A DNA stretch of 64,000 nucleotides, taken from NCBI GenBank assembly GCA_963835535.1, contig CAWIFL010000005.1, positions 1 through 64,000 on the forward strand, in the 5' to 3' direction. Positions 52,903 through 62,603 of the stretch are shown here, in pieces; the stretch's first letter is position 1; each line of letters begins with the position of its first letter. The stretch is from Fen-1245 sp963835535. Its GTDB lineage: Bacteria; Gemmatimonadota; Gemmatimonadetes; Gemmatimonadales; JACORV01. Both the position numbers and the translations under genes were made by a program. A model generated the notes under the pieces. That model was given only the letters and a program-made list of their open reading frames with translations, did no database searches and was not told the DNA's origin.

Positions 52903-53541
52903 GTGAACGAAAGAACCCCGACGCAGGCCCACAGCATTCTGCCGCTCGCCGTGCTCCAGGCGATGCGGCACCTCGACTCCCCCCGCGACGAAGAGGCCGC
53001 CGAGTACGTGGACGAGCTTCTGAAGAAGCGGCTCGGCCTGTCGGACACCGTGGCCGCGCAGATCGCGCGCTACGAGCTGGTGGCACTGCGCGACCAGTCG
53101 GTCGCAATCGACGAGCTGGAGCAGATCCTCCGGCTGGTCGGCCGGCGCACCGACGCCGCGCTCGTGTTCGCGGACGGGGGGCGGCGCGCGGCGCGGCGCG
53201 CGATGTCGCGCCTCGCCGCTCCGACGCGGTGGGCCGCGCGGCGGCTGCCGCGGTTCCTGCGGCGGCTGGTGGGGTACCGGGCCGCGCGCCGTTGCGCGGC
53301 GGACGTCTTCGCAGCGAGACTCTCGCGGGTGGGCCGCGGCGCGGCGTTCGTGATCGCGAGCCCGCCCTCGGTCCGCGCCACGCCGGACGGCGCGGCCTGC
53401 GGCTTCTACGCCGCCGCGTTCGCGGAGCTGCTGCGGGAGCTGGTCGACTTCGACGGCGGCGTGCTGCATCCGTCCTGCCGCTCGCGCGGAGAACCGCAGT
53501 GTGAATGGCGTTCGACAGTTCAACCCGGGAGCACATCGTGA
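52903..53541 (+). CDS. V4R-like ligand-sensing domain protein
   Basis: 212 aa, GTG start. The N-terminal 60 residues are helical (LPLAVLQAMRHLDSPRDEEA, AEYVDELLKKRLGLSDTVAA). The C-terminal half ends GFYAAAFAELLRELVDFDGG, VLHPSCRSRGEPQCEWR, the Cys-containing closing motif of V4R (4-vinyl reductase) domains. It could bind a small hydrophobic ligand or metal. Its stop overlaps the M24 start (GTGA). It is divergent from the DUF92 gene across 67 bp. Confidence 0.65.
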   Translation: MNERTPTQAHSILPLAVLQAMRHLDSPRDEEAAEYVDELLKKRLGLSDTVAAQIARYELVALRDQSVAIDELEQILRLVGRRTDAALVFADGGRRAARRAMSRLAAPTRWAARRLPRFLRRLVGYRAARRCAADVFAARLSRVGRGAAFVIASPPSVRATPDGAACGFYAAAFAELLRELVDFDGGVLHPSCRSRGEPQCEWRSTVQPGSTS

Positions 53542-54740
53542 GCGTCGCCGAAAGCCTGACCCCGGACGTGCTGGCCAAGGTCCGGAAGATGCTGGCCGAT
53601 CTGAAGCTCGACGGCTGGCTGCTCTTCGACTTCCACGGGATGAACCCGGTGGCGACGCGTGTGCTCGGCGTCGGCGGCCTCGCCACGCGGCGGCTGTTCG
53701 TCCTCCTCCCCGCGTCCGGGCGCCCCATTGCGGTCGCCCATGCCATCGAGCAGCACCGGGTCGCCGGCCTCCCGGGCGAGGTGCGGACCTACGCCGCGTG
53801 GCGGCAGCTCGAGGAGCAGCTGAGCCGGCTGGTCTCGGGCAAACGCCTGGCCATGGAGTACTCCGCCATGGACGCGGTCCCGTACCTGGACCGCGTGCCC
53901 GCGGGCGTCGTCGAGCTGGTGCGCGCGGCGGGCGCCACGGTCGTCTCGTCCTCCGAGCTGGTGACGGCCCTGGCGGCGCGCTGGACGCCGCAGGAGCTCG
54001 ACAACCACCGCCGCGCGGCGCGCCTCGTGAAGGAGATCGCGCTCGCCGCCTTCGAGCGGGTCCGGACCTGGTTCGCGGAAGGCCAGCGTCCGACGGAGCA
54101 GGGGCTCCAGCGCTGGGTGATGGAGGCGTTCGAGCGGGCGGGGCTCCGGACCAACGAGCCCCCGATCGTGGGGTCGGGCGCGCACGCCGCGAACCCGCAC
54201 CATGACCCGATGGGCCAGGCCGACACGCTCATCGCGACGGGCCAGGTGCTGCTGCTGGACCTGTGGGCCGGGACCGAGATCGACACGGTCTACGCCGACC
54301 AGACCTGGATGGCGTTCGTCGGCGGGGCGCCGCCCACCGAGGTGGCGCACGTCTTCGACGTGGTGCGCGACGCCCGCGACCACACGGTGGCGGTGCTGGC
54401 CGACCGCTGGCGCGAGGGATGGTCGGTCACGGGGGCGGAGCTGGACGACGCGGCGCGCAAGGTGATCACCACGGCCGGCTTCGGCGACTACTTCGTCCAC
54501 CGCACCGGGCACTCGATCGATCGGGAGCTGCACGGCTCCGGACCGCACCTCGACAACTACGAGACGCACGACGACCGCAAGCTGCTGGCGGGCGTCGGCT
54601 TCTCCGTCGAGCCGGGCATCTACCTGCCGGGCCGCTTCGGGGTGCGCAGCGAGATCAACGTCTACCTGCGGGACGACGGCCCGGAGGTGACGCCGGAGGG
54701 GCCGCAGCAGGAGATGGTGCGAATCGCCGTTGCGCTTTGA
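53538..54740 (+). CDS. M24 family metallopeptidase (Xaa-Pro aminopeptidase-like)
   Basis: 400 aa. A creatinase-like N-terminal domain precedes the pita-bread fold. Metal ligands are visible: two Asp in LLLDLWAGTEIDTVYADQTW, His in HRTGHSIDRELHGSG, Glu in GVGFSVEPGIYLP and Glu in GVRSEINVYL. It removes an N-terminal residue before proline. GTG 53538 (with GGGAG upstream and a GTGA overlap) is preferred over ATG 53505. Confidence 0.9.
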   Translation: MSVAESLTPDVLAKVRKMLADLKLDGWLLFDFHGMNPVATRVLGVGGLATRRLFVLLPASGRPIAVAHAIEQHRVAGLPGEVRTYAAWRQLEEQLSRLVSGKRLAMEYSAMDAVPYLDRVPAGVVELVRAAGATVVSSSELVTALAARWTPQELDNHRRAARLVKEIALAAFERVRTWFAEGQRPTEQGLQRWVMEAFERAGLRTNEPPIVGSGAHAANPHHDPMGQADTLIATGQVLLLDLWAGTEIDTVYADQTWMAFVGGAPPTEVAHVFDVVRDARDHTVAVLADRWREGWSVTGAELDDAARKVITTAGFGDYFVHRTGHSIDRELHGSGPHLDNYETHDDRKLLAGVGFSVEPGIYLPGRFGVRSEINVYLRDDGPEVTPEGPQQEMVRIAVAL

Positions 54741-54844
54741 GCGCCGGGAGTTGCGAGGGAATGCCGGTGCCGCCGGGGCTCCCGGGCTCTAGACTCCCGG
54801 CCGCGTTCGCCGTACCATAGGGCACTCTTCTCGGAGCATCCGTC

Positions 54845-55282
54845 GTGACGCAACCATCGGGACCGGGCGACCTGGACACCATCCGCCAGATTCTCTTCGG
54901 CGCGGAGTTGGCCCGTATCGAGCGCGACGTGGCGGCGGACCGCCGGACGGCGCAGGAGCAGGCGACGGACCTGGAGCGCCGCATCGGCCAGCGCATGGAC
55001 GAGTTGGCGCAGCGGGTCACGGCGCAGCTCGACGACCTCTCCCGCCGGCAGCAGGCCCACGCCGACCGGGTGACGCAGCTTCTGGATCAGGTGATGGCCG
55101 AGCTGACGCGGCGGGTGGACGGCCTCGTGGCCGAAACACGCGCCCGTGTGGACGAGCTGAAGGCGAAGGCCGCCGACCTGGAGCGCAGCAAGCTCAGCGT
55201 GGCCGACTTCGGCTCCAGCCTCGCGGCCCTTGGGCAGCGGTTTACCGCCGAGGCATCGCCCGAAAGACCCTCTTCCAGCTAG
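54845..55282 (+). CDS. Coiled-coil protein of unknown function
   Basis: 145 aa, GTG start, no signal peptide. The N-terminal IRQILFGAELARIERDVAAD is followed by a continuous charged helix with heptads (DLERRIGQRMDELAQRVTAQ, DLSRRQQAHADRVTQLLDQV, AELTRRVDGLVAETRARVDE). It resembles structural or membrane-associated coiled-coil proteins; I recognise no family. The tail is Ser/Pro-rich. Confidence 0.7.
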   Translation: MTQPSGPGDLDTIRQILFGAELARIERDVAADRRTAQEQATDLERRIGQRMDELAQRVTAQLDDLSRRQQAHADRVTQLLDQVMAELTRRVDGLVAETRARVDELKAKAADLERSKLSVADFGSSLAALGQRFTAEASPERPSSS

Positions 55283-55329
55283 CGACCGACCAGGACTTGC
55301 GGGTCACCACCCGCCCGGCGCAGTCGGCC

Positions 55330-55339
55330 GGGGGGGGGG
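55330..55339 (+). repeat. G10 homopolymer tract
   Basis: Ten consecutive Gs, the longest run in the window, 67 bp before the plug-domain gene. A G8 run lies at 57250-57257 upstream of the SusC gene. Such tracts slip during replication and can vary promoter or leader activity. Confidence 0.8.
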
Positions 55340-55405
55340 AGGCTTCCCCGGCTGTCTCGGGTCGCGTAGTTTGAGCGGTGTCGCCCAGGCTCGCGAGGCC
55401 ACAGG

Positions 55406-56245
55406 GTGCCACAGCCCATCCGCATGAGTCCGAGTCAGATGCAATCGGGAATCCCGCTCAGGGATTTCGCCGATTCGCGCGCGCCCTTGAGGTTGCCGGG
55501 ACGCGCACGGCAGGCGGCTGTCGCGGCGCTTGTCGCTGTGGCCTGTCTGCCCCCGAGCCGCGCGGCCGCGCAGCGCCCCACCGCCTCCGCTTCCATTGTC
55601 GGCGTGGTCCGAAATCGGGAGACGCAGGCCCCCGTGCCAGGGGCCGTAGCCCGCCTCGAGTGGACCGGCAAATCGGTCGCGGTCGATTCGGACGGCCGGT
55701 TCGAGCTGAAGGGGCTGGCGCCGGGGCCGGGGCTCCTGCAGATCCGCGCCATTGGGTACCGCGTCGGCTCGTGGGCGGTCAGCCTGGCCGAGAGCACCGT
55801 CGTATCCAAGACCTTCGACATGGACGAAGTGCCAGTCGTCCTGCCGGAGTTGACGGCCACCACCACTCGTCCGTTGGCCGATTGGCGTTCGCCGGAGGGG
55901 TTCGAGCTGCGGCGGCAGAGAGGGGAAGGCTATTTCATCAGCGAGGAGCAGATCAAGGAACAGCAACCGCGCACGCTCGCAGAGCTGCTGCGTACCGTGC
56001 CTGGTGTGTACACGTTTTGTGACTTCAGAACCTGCAGGGTCCTCATGCTGCGCTCGACCCCGCCCTGCTCGCCGGAGTATTTCCTCGACGGGTATCCCGC
56101 CTCGCACGCCTTGGGGCCGGACTTCCCGATCCAGGGGATTCGCGGCATCGAGGTGTACGGAGACATCTTCAGCGCCCCGATCGAATTCCAGAAAATCGGC
56201 CTCAGCTGCGGCGTCATCGCGCTCTGGACGCGGATGGACCGTTGA
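55406..56245 (+). CDS. CarboxypepD_reg plus TonB-plug protein lacking a barrel
   Basis: 279 aa. A signal peptide (RQAAVAALVAVACLPPSRAAAQ) precedes a carboxypeptidase regulatory-like domain (ASIVGVVRNRETQAPVPGAV, FELKGLAPGPGLLQIRAIGY), then a plug-like segment (ISEEQIKEQQPRTLAELLRT, VPGVYTFCDFRTCRVLMLRS) ending in IRGIEVYGDIFSAPIEFQK. The beta-barrel of a TonB receptor is absent, so it is a free-standing plug protein with four Cys. It may interact with SusC-type transporters. A later ATG at 55424 is possible. Confidence 0.75.
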   Translation: MPQPIRMSPSQMQSGIPLRDFADSRAPLRLPGRARQAAVAALVAVACLPPSRAAAQRPTASASIVGVVRNRETQAPVPGAVARLEWTGKSVAVDSDGRFELKGLAPGPGLLQIRAIGYRVGSWAVSLAESTVVSKTFDMDEVPVVLPELTATTTRPLADWRSPEGFELRRQRGEGYFISEEQIKEQQPRTLAELLRTVPGVYTFCDFRTCRVLMLRSTPPCSPEYFLDGYPASHALGPDFPIQGIRGIEVYGDIFSAPIEFQKIGLSCGVIALWTRMDR

Positions 56246-56357
56246 GCTGCACATCGGCCGCGGATGCGCTCGGTCGGGGGTTTGGCCTCGGCTGCCCAAT
56301 CGGTTAGGTTGTCCAAGGTTACCGACCGAACGGCAGCATCGCCCATAGGAGGCTTCC

Positions 56358-57125
56358 CTGCACCGCTCCCTCGCGTTCGTGGCAGCCGCCGTAGCGGCGG
56401 CATCGTCGCTCACTGCGGCTGCGTGCATCGATGTGACCGCGTCCCCGTGCGTGTTGCAGCAGAGTGCGTACCACGACCTGACGATCGGCGTCGCGGCCAG
56501 CGACTCCCTCACGTCCACGACGTGCATCGCATTCTACAGATTCACGCTGGGCGCTCAGGCGAACCTCCGCGTGACGCTGACATCGCCCGGCGTCCAGACG
56601 TTCGTGCAGCTCACGGACGCGAGTGGCGTGATCCGGATAAACTCCGTGCTGACCGACACGTTGGACACCACGACGACCGTGCGGATGATGCTCGGCGCAG
56701 GCGGCTACCTGGTCTCGGTCGTACCGTTCAATACGGGGCAGACGGCCAATTACAGCCTGCTGGCCGTGCCGGACACGTCGGCTGTCACCGGTTGCAGCGC
56801 GATATGGGTGACCCCCGGCATCACGACGAAGCAGACGATCAGCCACGCCGACTGCACCCAGGGTCCCGGCGGCACCAACTTCCTCACTCATCAGTACGTG
56901 CTGCTGCTGCAGTCGGGGCAGGAGGTCAATTTCTCGGAGTACTCTACGTCGCTGGCGCCGGGGATGACTTTGGCCGGTCCCGACGGAACCGAGCCCTCGA
57001 CCGCTGATAGCCTTGGCACGACGGCGCTGCTCAGCACCACCGTCGGCAGCCAGGGCGCGTACCGGCTGTGGGTGGGGGGTACCACCGCGGGCCAGGTGGG
57101 GACCTATACGCTGCAGATTCAGTGA
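56358..57125 (+). CDS. Exported lipoprotein with PPC-like beta domains
   Basis: About 255 aa. The signal peptide fits best from CTG 56358 (LHRSLAFVAAAVAAASSLTA, lipobox ending AAC), which is preceded by AGGAGG at the right distance; GTG 56379 is the first canonical start but loses the basic N terminus. Two related beta domains follow (DLTIGVAASDSLTSTTCIAF..., TKQTISHADCTQGPGG...YTLQIQ), each with PPC-like features. Function unknown. Confidence 0.7.
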   Translation: MHRSLAFVAAAVAAASSLTAAACIDVTASPCVLQQSAYHDLTIGVAASDSLTSTTCIAFYRFTLGAQANLRVTLTSPGVQTFVQLTDASGVIRINSVLTDTLDTTTTVRMMLGAGGYLVSVVPFNTGQTANYSLLAVPDTSAVTGCSAIWVTPGITTKQTISHADCTQGPGGTNFLTHQYVLLLQSGQEVNFSEYSTSLAPGMTLAGPDGTEPSTADSLGTTALLSTTVGSQGAYRLWVGGTTAGQVGTYTLQIQ

Positions 57126-57512
57126 GGTCCTGCGATCGCGGAGGATGGCGCGGCTACCCCTCCTGGCGCATTCCCCTCATCTCCGCACGGCGGCTTGCCA
57201 CCTGTCTCGCGTCATCGTGGGCGTGACCTGACCCACGGGGGCTCCCCTTGGGGGGGGTATTGCGCACTTCCGAAACGGGTTGCAATATGACTAGGGCACC
57301 TCGGGCTGCGACCGAGTGGGTACGCCTGTTCTGTGCAGAGTGGCCAGTCGTTTCACAGCGCGCACGCATGATGTAGTAAGTGTAGAGGATGGGCGAGAAT
57401 AGCTGGCCCGAGCCTTTGTTTGCGCGCCCGGCGGGCAAGGTCGTGTAGTCGCCGTAGGTCGATGCATGGACGGTATGGTCTGGCGAATCTCATCAACGCA
57501 GGAGGTCAGCAG
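57126..57512 (+). other. 387-bp non-coding leader region before the SusC gene
   Basis: No convincing gene is present. It holds a G8 tract (57250-57257) next to a short GGGG/CCCC inverted repeat and a relatively AT-rich part (57355-57385) that could contain the SusCD promoter. The ribosome site GGAGGTCAG precedes the SusC ATG. Confidence 0.6.
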
Positions 57513-60500
57513 ATGAACCGTACAATGTTGAGCACACTGCGCGTCGCCGGAGCGCTGGCTGCGCTGTTGTTCGGGACGGTCGGCGCGGCGCAGGCGCAGC
57601 GCGCGGTCCTCCGAGGTACGGTGACGTCCGTGGATGGCGCTCCGGTCGAAGGGGCGAGCGTCTTCATCGTCGAGCTCGCCATGCAGACCGCGACGGACAA
57701 CACCGGGAAGTACCTCTTCACGATTCCGCCCGCACGGGTGCACGGTCAGACGGTCCACCTGCGCTCCCGGATGATCGGGTTCCGGCCCGGCGAACAGACG
57801 CTGACGCTGACCGCCGGCGAGCAGGTGTTCGACTTCAAGCTCGCTGCCGACGTGAACCGGCTGGAAGAGATCGTGGTCACGGGCGAGATGGCGGGGCAGT
57901 CGAAGGCCGAGACCCCGTTCGACATCACGCGCGTGGACGTGGCGGACCTCCCGGTGCCGGCGCTCGATCCGCTTTCCATGCTGGCGGGCCAGGTTCCGGG
58001 GGCCAACATCGTCAGCTACTCAGGGCGGCCGGGGGATTCCCCGACGATCCTGCTGCGCGGCGTGACGTCGATCAACGGCCAGGATCGCTCGCAGGAGCCC
58101 CTGTACATCGTTGACGGCGTGATCCTCGGCAGCGGGGCGCTGCAGACCCTGAACCCCGAGGACATCGCGAGCGTCGAGGTGGTGAAGGGCGCGGCGGCTT
58201 CTTCACTGTACGGGGCGCGGGCCGGCTCCGGCGCCATTCAGATCACCACCAAGAGCGGCACGCTGGGTCGCGAGGGTCTGACCTGGAACTTCCATACCGA
58301 GGTCGGCAGTAGCGACATCGAGAAGAGCGTGGGTCCTGGCGAAGAACACCGCGATGTTGACCGATCCCACGAACTCGCGGTACTGCGTTTCCGTGACCGG
58401 CCAGCCCATGTGCGCCCAGACGATCAACTACCAGGCGGAGCAGGCGGCCATCAACAACTTCCCCGGGCTCTGGGCCCTGTCGCCGCCGCCGTTCCCGTTG
58501 GACCCGCGGCTCTCGCTGACCACGGAGCCGCAGCGGAACACGTTCCAGGCGAATCCGTGGCCGGGATCCACCTACAATGCCGTCAACGACGTCGTGAAGC
58601 CTCAGCTCACGACGACCACCAACCTGGATGCGACGGGCCGGTTCGGGCAGACGCAGTTCTATGCCAGCGGGTCCTTCGCGCAGGAGGGTGGTGCGATCCG
58701 GTACTTGAGCGGCTACGACCGTTGGACGGCGCGGCTCAACGTCGATCAGCGGATCGGCAACATGTGGTCGATCGGCATCCGGACCTTCTTCAGCCAGGGC
58801 CGCTCCGACGGCCCGGGCATCTCGAACGGCACTGCGTTCTTCGATCTGACCCGCGTTCCCGCCAACGTGAACATCCTGCAGACGGACACGCTGGGCCGGC
58901 TGTACGTCCGGACGAACCTCCAGAACTCCGGCGAGCAGAACATGAACCCGCTGGAGTACCTCCAGGACTGGCGGTCCAAGGAATACGCGGACCGCTTCAT
59001 CGGCGGGATGGACCTTCGGTTTACGCCGGCGAGCTGGTTTGACGTCGAGGGCAACCTCAGCTATGACCTGTACGATCTGCGGGACGCCTACTTCACCGAC
59101 AAGGATTTCAGGCAAACCAGCCAGAATTACTGGAACATTTACGCTGCCCCGGGCGAGGGCGGCTACATCCAGGACTACCGGAGCGAGGCGCGGTCGTTCA
59201 ACTCGGGCCTGAACGCGACGCTCCGGCACGACTTCGGCCGGGACCTGGCAACCCGGTTGAACCTGCGGTACAGCTATGTGCAGCAGGACAACGACAACAA
59301 CGACGCCATTGGCTACACTTTGGCCGCGGTGGGCGTGCCGACTCTCGGTAACGCGACCGACAACTTCTCTGTCGGCTCCGGCACGACGTCCGTTCGCGAG
59401 ATCGGCTACTCGGCCGGCGTGGGGCTCACTTACAAGGACCGGTACATCGCCGAAGCGTTGATCCGCCGCGACGGCAGCTCGCTGTTCGGCGCCGATCGGC
59501 GGTGGAAGACCTTCGGCCGCGGCTCGCTCGCGTGGCGCGTCGCGCAGGAGGACTTCTGGCCGCTCAAGAACTTCATGAACGAGTTGAAGCTGCGGGCGTC
59601 GCGCGGCAGCGCCGGTGGCCGGCCGAACTTCTACGCGCAATATCAGACGTTCAGCGTGGGCGCCGGAGGCATCAGCCTGGCACAGTCGGGCAATGCCCTC
59701 CTGGAGCCCGAGGTCACGACCGAAACGGAGCTGGGCGCCGACATCGAGATCCTGCATAAGATCGGGATCACGATCACGAACGCGCAGTCCACGACTGCGA
59801 ACCAGATCCTCCCCGTCCCCGTTCCCGCGTGGAACGGTTTCACCTCGAAATGGGAGAACGCCGGAACGCTGCAGAACAAGACGTGGGAGCTGTCGTTGAA
59901 CCTCCCGCTCGTCACGCGCCACGACCTGTCCTGGTCCTGGCGGTTCAGCTACGACGCGACGAAGACGCGGATCACGCAGCTCAACGTCCCGCCGTTCCCG
60001 TACGGGTACGACTACGCGGAAAGCGGGGACTACCTGTTCACGGCGCATGTGAACGAGCCGTACGCCACCTTCTACGGCGCCTACTTCCTGCGGACCTGCT
60101 CCGAGCTGCCGACGGCCTACCAGTCGCAGTGCGGCGGCGCGGGCATGGCCTACCAGCGCAACGATCAGGGCTTCCTGGTCTGGACGGGCGGGTTGAGCCC
60201 CAGCGAGGGCATCACCAAGAACGCCTGGCAGGCCCGGCTGCCCGGGTCCCAGGCCCCGTGGGGAGTCGCGTTGAACTGGGGCATGCTGATCACGGCACGG
60301 GACCCGGCCTGCGTGGCGGCTCCCAGCGCCTCGTGCGCAGGAATAGATCAGCCGCTCGGTACCGCCCTGCCGAAGTGGAATGGCTCGGTGGGGACGAACT
60401 TCCAGTGGAAGCGCCTCGGCCTGTTCGCGCTGTTGCAGGGCTCGTACGGCCGCAAGGTGTGGAACGAGGGGCGGCAGTGGTCGTACTACGACTTCCTGGT

Positions 60501-60885
60501 GAACGACGTCGACCAGTCGGACCGGACAGTGGCGTCCGCGAAGCCGCTCGGCTACTACGGCCGTGGCGCGCCGCCGGTCAACAATAACGGGCTGGGCGGG
60601 TTCTACAACAAGCTGGCCCCGAACAGCTACTTCGTCGAGGATGCGAGCTACGCCAAGCTGCGCGAACTCTCGCTGTCGTACAACATCGGGTCGCTTGGCG
60701 GGTGGGGCAACTGGACCGCGAGCCTGATCGGCCGCAACCTGTTCACGATCACGGGCTACCACGGGTTCGATCCCGAGACCGGCCTTGTGGGCTCGGATAC
60801 CGGGTCCGGCGCGATCAACGCGGTCGACGACTACGGGTTCCCGAACCTGCGGACGTTTACGTTCGCCATCACAACGAGCTTCTAG
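57513..60885 (+). CDS. SusC/RagA-type TonB-dependent outer-membrane transporter with a frameshift
   Basis: The restored product is about 1123 aa. Signal peptide (1-28), CarboxypepD_reg-like domain (VLRGTVTSVDGAPVEGASVF), TonB-box-like EEIVVTGEM, plug (DITRVDVADLPVPALDPLSM, LLRGVTSINGQDRSQEPLYI, VEVVKGAAASSLYG) and a 22-strand-type barrel to the terminal FTFAITTSF. The frame breaks at 58332-58334: SDIEKSV must continue VLAKNTAMLTDPTNSRYC, so GGG should be GG. It imports oligomers (sugars or peptides) with the SusD lipoprotein encoded next. Either assembly error or a real lesion. Confidence 0.9.
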
Positions 60886-60960
60886 CTTGGGCCATCGGCC
60901 GCCGCGGAACCAGAGTAGCGGTTCCGCGGCGGCCGGTGCCGGCCCCTTCGGAGGTATTCG

Positions 60961-62595
60961 ATGAGCAAAATCACGAGTGCGGTTGTGGGAACGCTGGCCC
61001 TCGTAGCGCTGGCCGCCTGCTCCGAATCGAAGCTGGTGGTGGTGGATCTGGAGGCGCCCGACCAGGGGCGCGCCCTCCAGTCGGCGACCGACGTGGAGAA
61101 CCTGCTCACGGGTCAGTTCCGAAACATCTGGAACAACACCCAAGGCACGGCCGTCTCGATGGAGATGCAGCTGGAGTGCCTGGGGATGGAGAACGCGACG
61201 GGCCTCGGCAACGCCGAGTCCGGCAAGTACTGCGGCATCCCGCGGGTACCCGTTGACAACGCGATCAACAACCCGTCGGCCACCAACAAGTACTACCCGT
61301 ACCTCTACGTCTACGGTGCGGCGCGGGCGGTAGCAATCGCGCTGAATCAGATGGATCAACCCGGGTTCACGTTCATCCCGTCTGACGCCTCGCAATTTGC
61401 GCGCGACAAGGCGTTCGGGTTCTTCGAAATGGGCGTGGCGCTGGGCAACATCGCCCTCGCCTACGATTCCGGGTCGGTGGTGAGCCCGACCGACAACCTC
61501 TCCGGGTCAGCGCCACCGTTCGTCGCTGCGGACTCGCTCATGATGGTCGCGCTCGCCTATCTCGACTCGGCGCTCGCCTATGGAGCGCAGAACCCCACCG
61601 GGAACAACGGGTGGCCCGCGCCCAGCACCTGGATCAACGGGTGGGATGGGAGCCAGACCACGTTCCTTCAGCTGACGCACTCCTGGAAGGCGCGGCTCCG
61701 CGCGGGCGTCGCGCGCACACCGGCCGAACGGGCTGCGGTGAACTGGGCGGCGGTCATCGCCGACGCGCAGGCCGGCATCAAGAGCAATTTCAACATCCAG
61801 ATGACGGGCGGGTCTCCGGCTTGGAACTACGACCCGAGCGAGATAGCCGAGGGGACCACCTGGGAGGCGATGTGGCAGTGGATGGTCGGAATGGCCGACA
61901 CCAGCGGCAACTACGCCCTGTATTTGACCGACCCCGTGAACAATGGTGTGTTCCTGGTCGTCACGCCGGACCAGCGGTTCCCGGCCGGGAAGGATCGCCC
62001 GACGCAGAACGCGAACTCTGCGGCGGCGCCCCTCAACAATGGCTTTCCGTTCTTCCAGAACCATGTGCAAGCCCTCGACGTTACGGTTTCCCCGCAGATG
62101 ACGTCGCAGTACAACTTCTGGCGCTTCCAGGGGGAGATCGGGGCCGGACTCTCGGGGCCCGTCGTCGTGATAGACATGGGTGAGATGAACGGCCTGATCG
62201 CCGAGGGGAAGCTCCGCAGTGGCAGCCAGCACGACGCGGCCGGGGCTCTCCAGGCGATCAATGCGACGCGCACGGCCGCCGGGTTGCCGGCGGTCACTGG
62301 TGACTCCGGCACGGTGGTACCTGGAGGCAGTGCCTGCGTGCCGAGGGTCCCGGCGGCTCCGGCGTACACGTCGGCGACATGCGGCAACGTCTGGGAGGCG
62401 ATGAAGTGGGAGAAGCGGCTGCAGGAGGCGTACACGAGTTGGGGCGCCTGGTGGATCGACGGGCGCGGCTGGGGCGATCTGCCCATGGGCACGGTCCTGG
62501 AGTACCCGACGCCGTACGAGGAGCTGCAGACGCGCGAGTTGCCGCTCTACGACTTTTCGCGGCAGGCGCAGACGAAGGGGACCTACGGTCTCTAG
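60961..62595 (+). CDS. SusD/RagB-type outer-membrane lipoprotein
   Basis: 544 aa with a lipobox (LALVALAAC, Cys20). TPR-like helical SusD fold: VENLLTGQFRNIWNNTQG, YPYLYVYGAARAVAIALNQM, FFEMGVALGNIALAYDSGSV, LQLTHSWKARLRAGVARTPA, and the C-terminal MKWEKRLQEAYTSWGAWWID. It forms the lid over the SusC transporter and binds ligand at the cell surface. GGAGG ribosome site; 75 bp after the SusC stop. Confidence 0.92.
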   Translation: MSKITSAVVGTLALVALAACSESKLVVVDLEAPDQGRALQSATDVENLLTGQFRNIWNNTQGTAVSMEMQLECLGMENATGLGNAESGKYCGIPRVPVDNAINNPSATNKYYPYLYVYGAARAVAIALNQMDQPGFTFIPSDASQFARDKAFGFFEMGVALGNIALAYDSGSVVSPTDNLSGSAPPFVAADSLMMVALAYLDSALAYGAQNPTGNNGWPAPSTWINGWDGSQTTFLQLTHSWKARLRAGVARTPAERAAVNWAAVIADAQAGIKSNFNIQMTGGSPAWNYDPSEIAEGTTWEAMWQWMVGMADTSGNYALYLTDPVNNGVFLVVTPDQRFPAGKDRPTQNANSAAAPLNNGFPFFQNHVQALDVTVSPQMTSQYNFWRFQGEIGAGLSGPVVVIDMGEMNGLIAEGKLRSGSQHDAAGALQAINATRTAAGLPAVTGDSGTVVPGGSACVPRVPAAPAYTSATCGNVWEAMKWEKRLQEAYTSWGAWWIDGRGWGDLPMGTVLEYPTPYEELQTRELPLYDFSRQAQTKGTYGL

Positions 62596-62603
62596 CAGGA
62601 TGA

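Noticed and set aside
58243..61395. 1050-codon minus-strand open frame across SusC and the SusD start
   Set aside because: No recognisable domain and typical antisense composition; the plus-strand SusC and SusD families are unmistakable.
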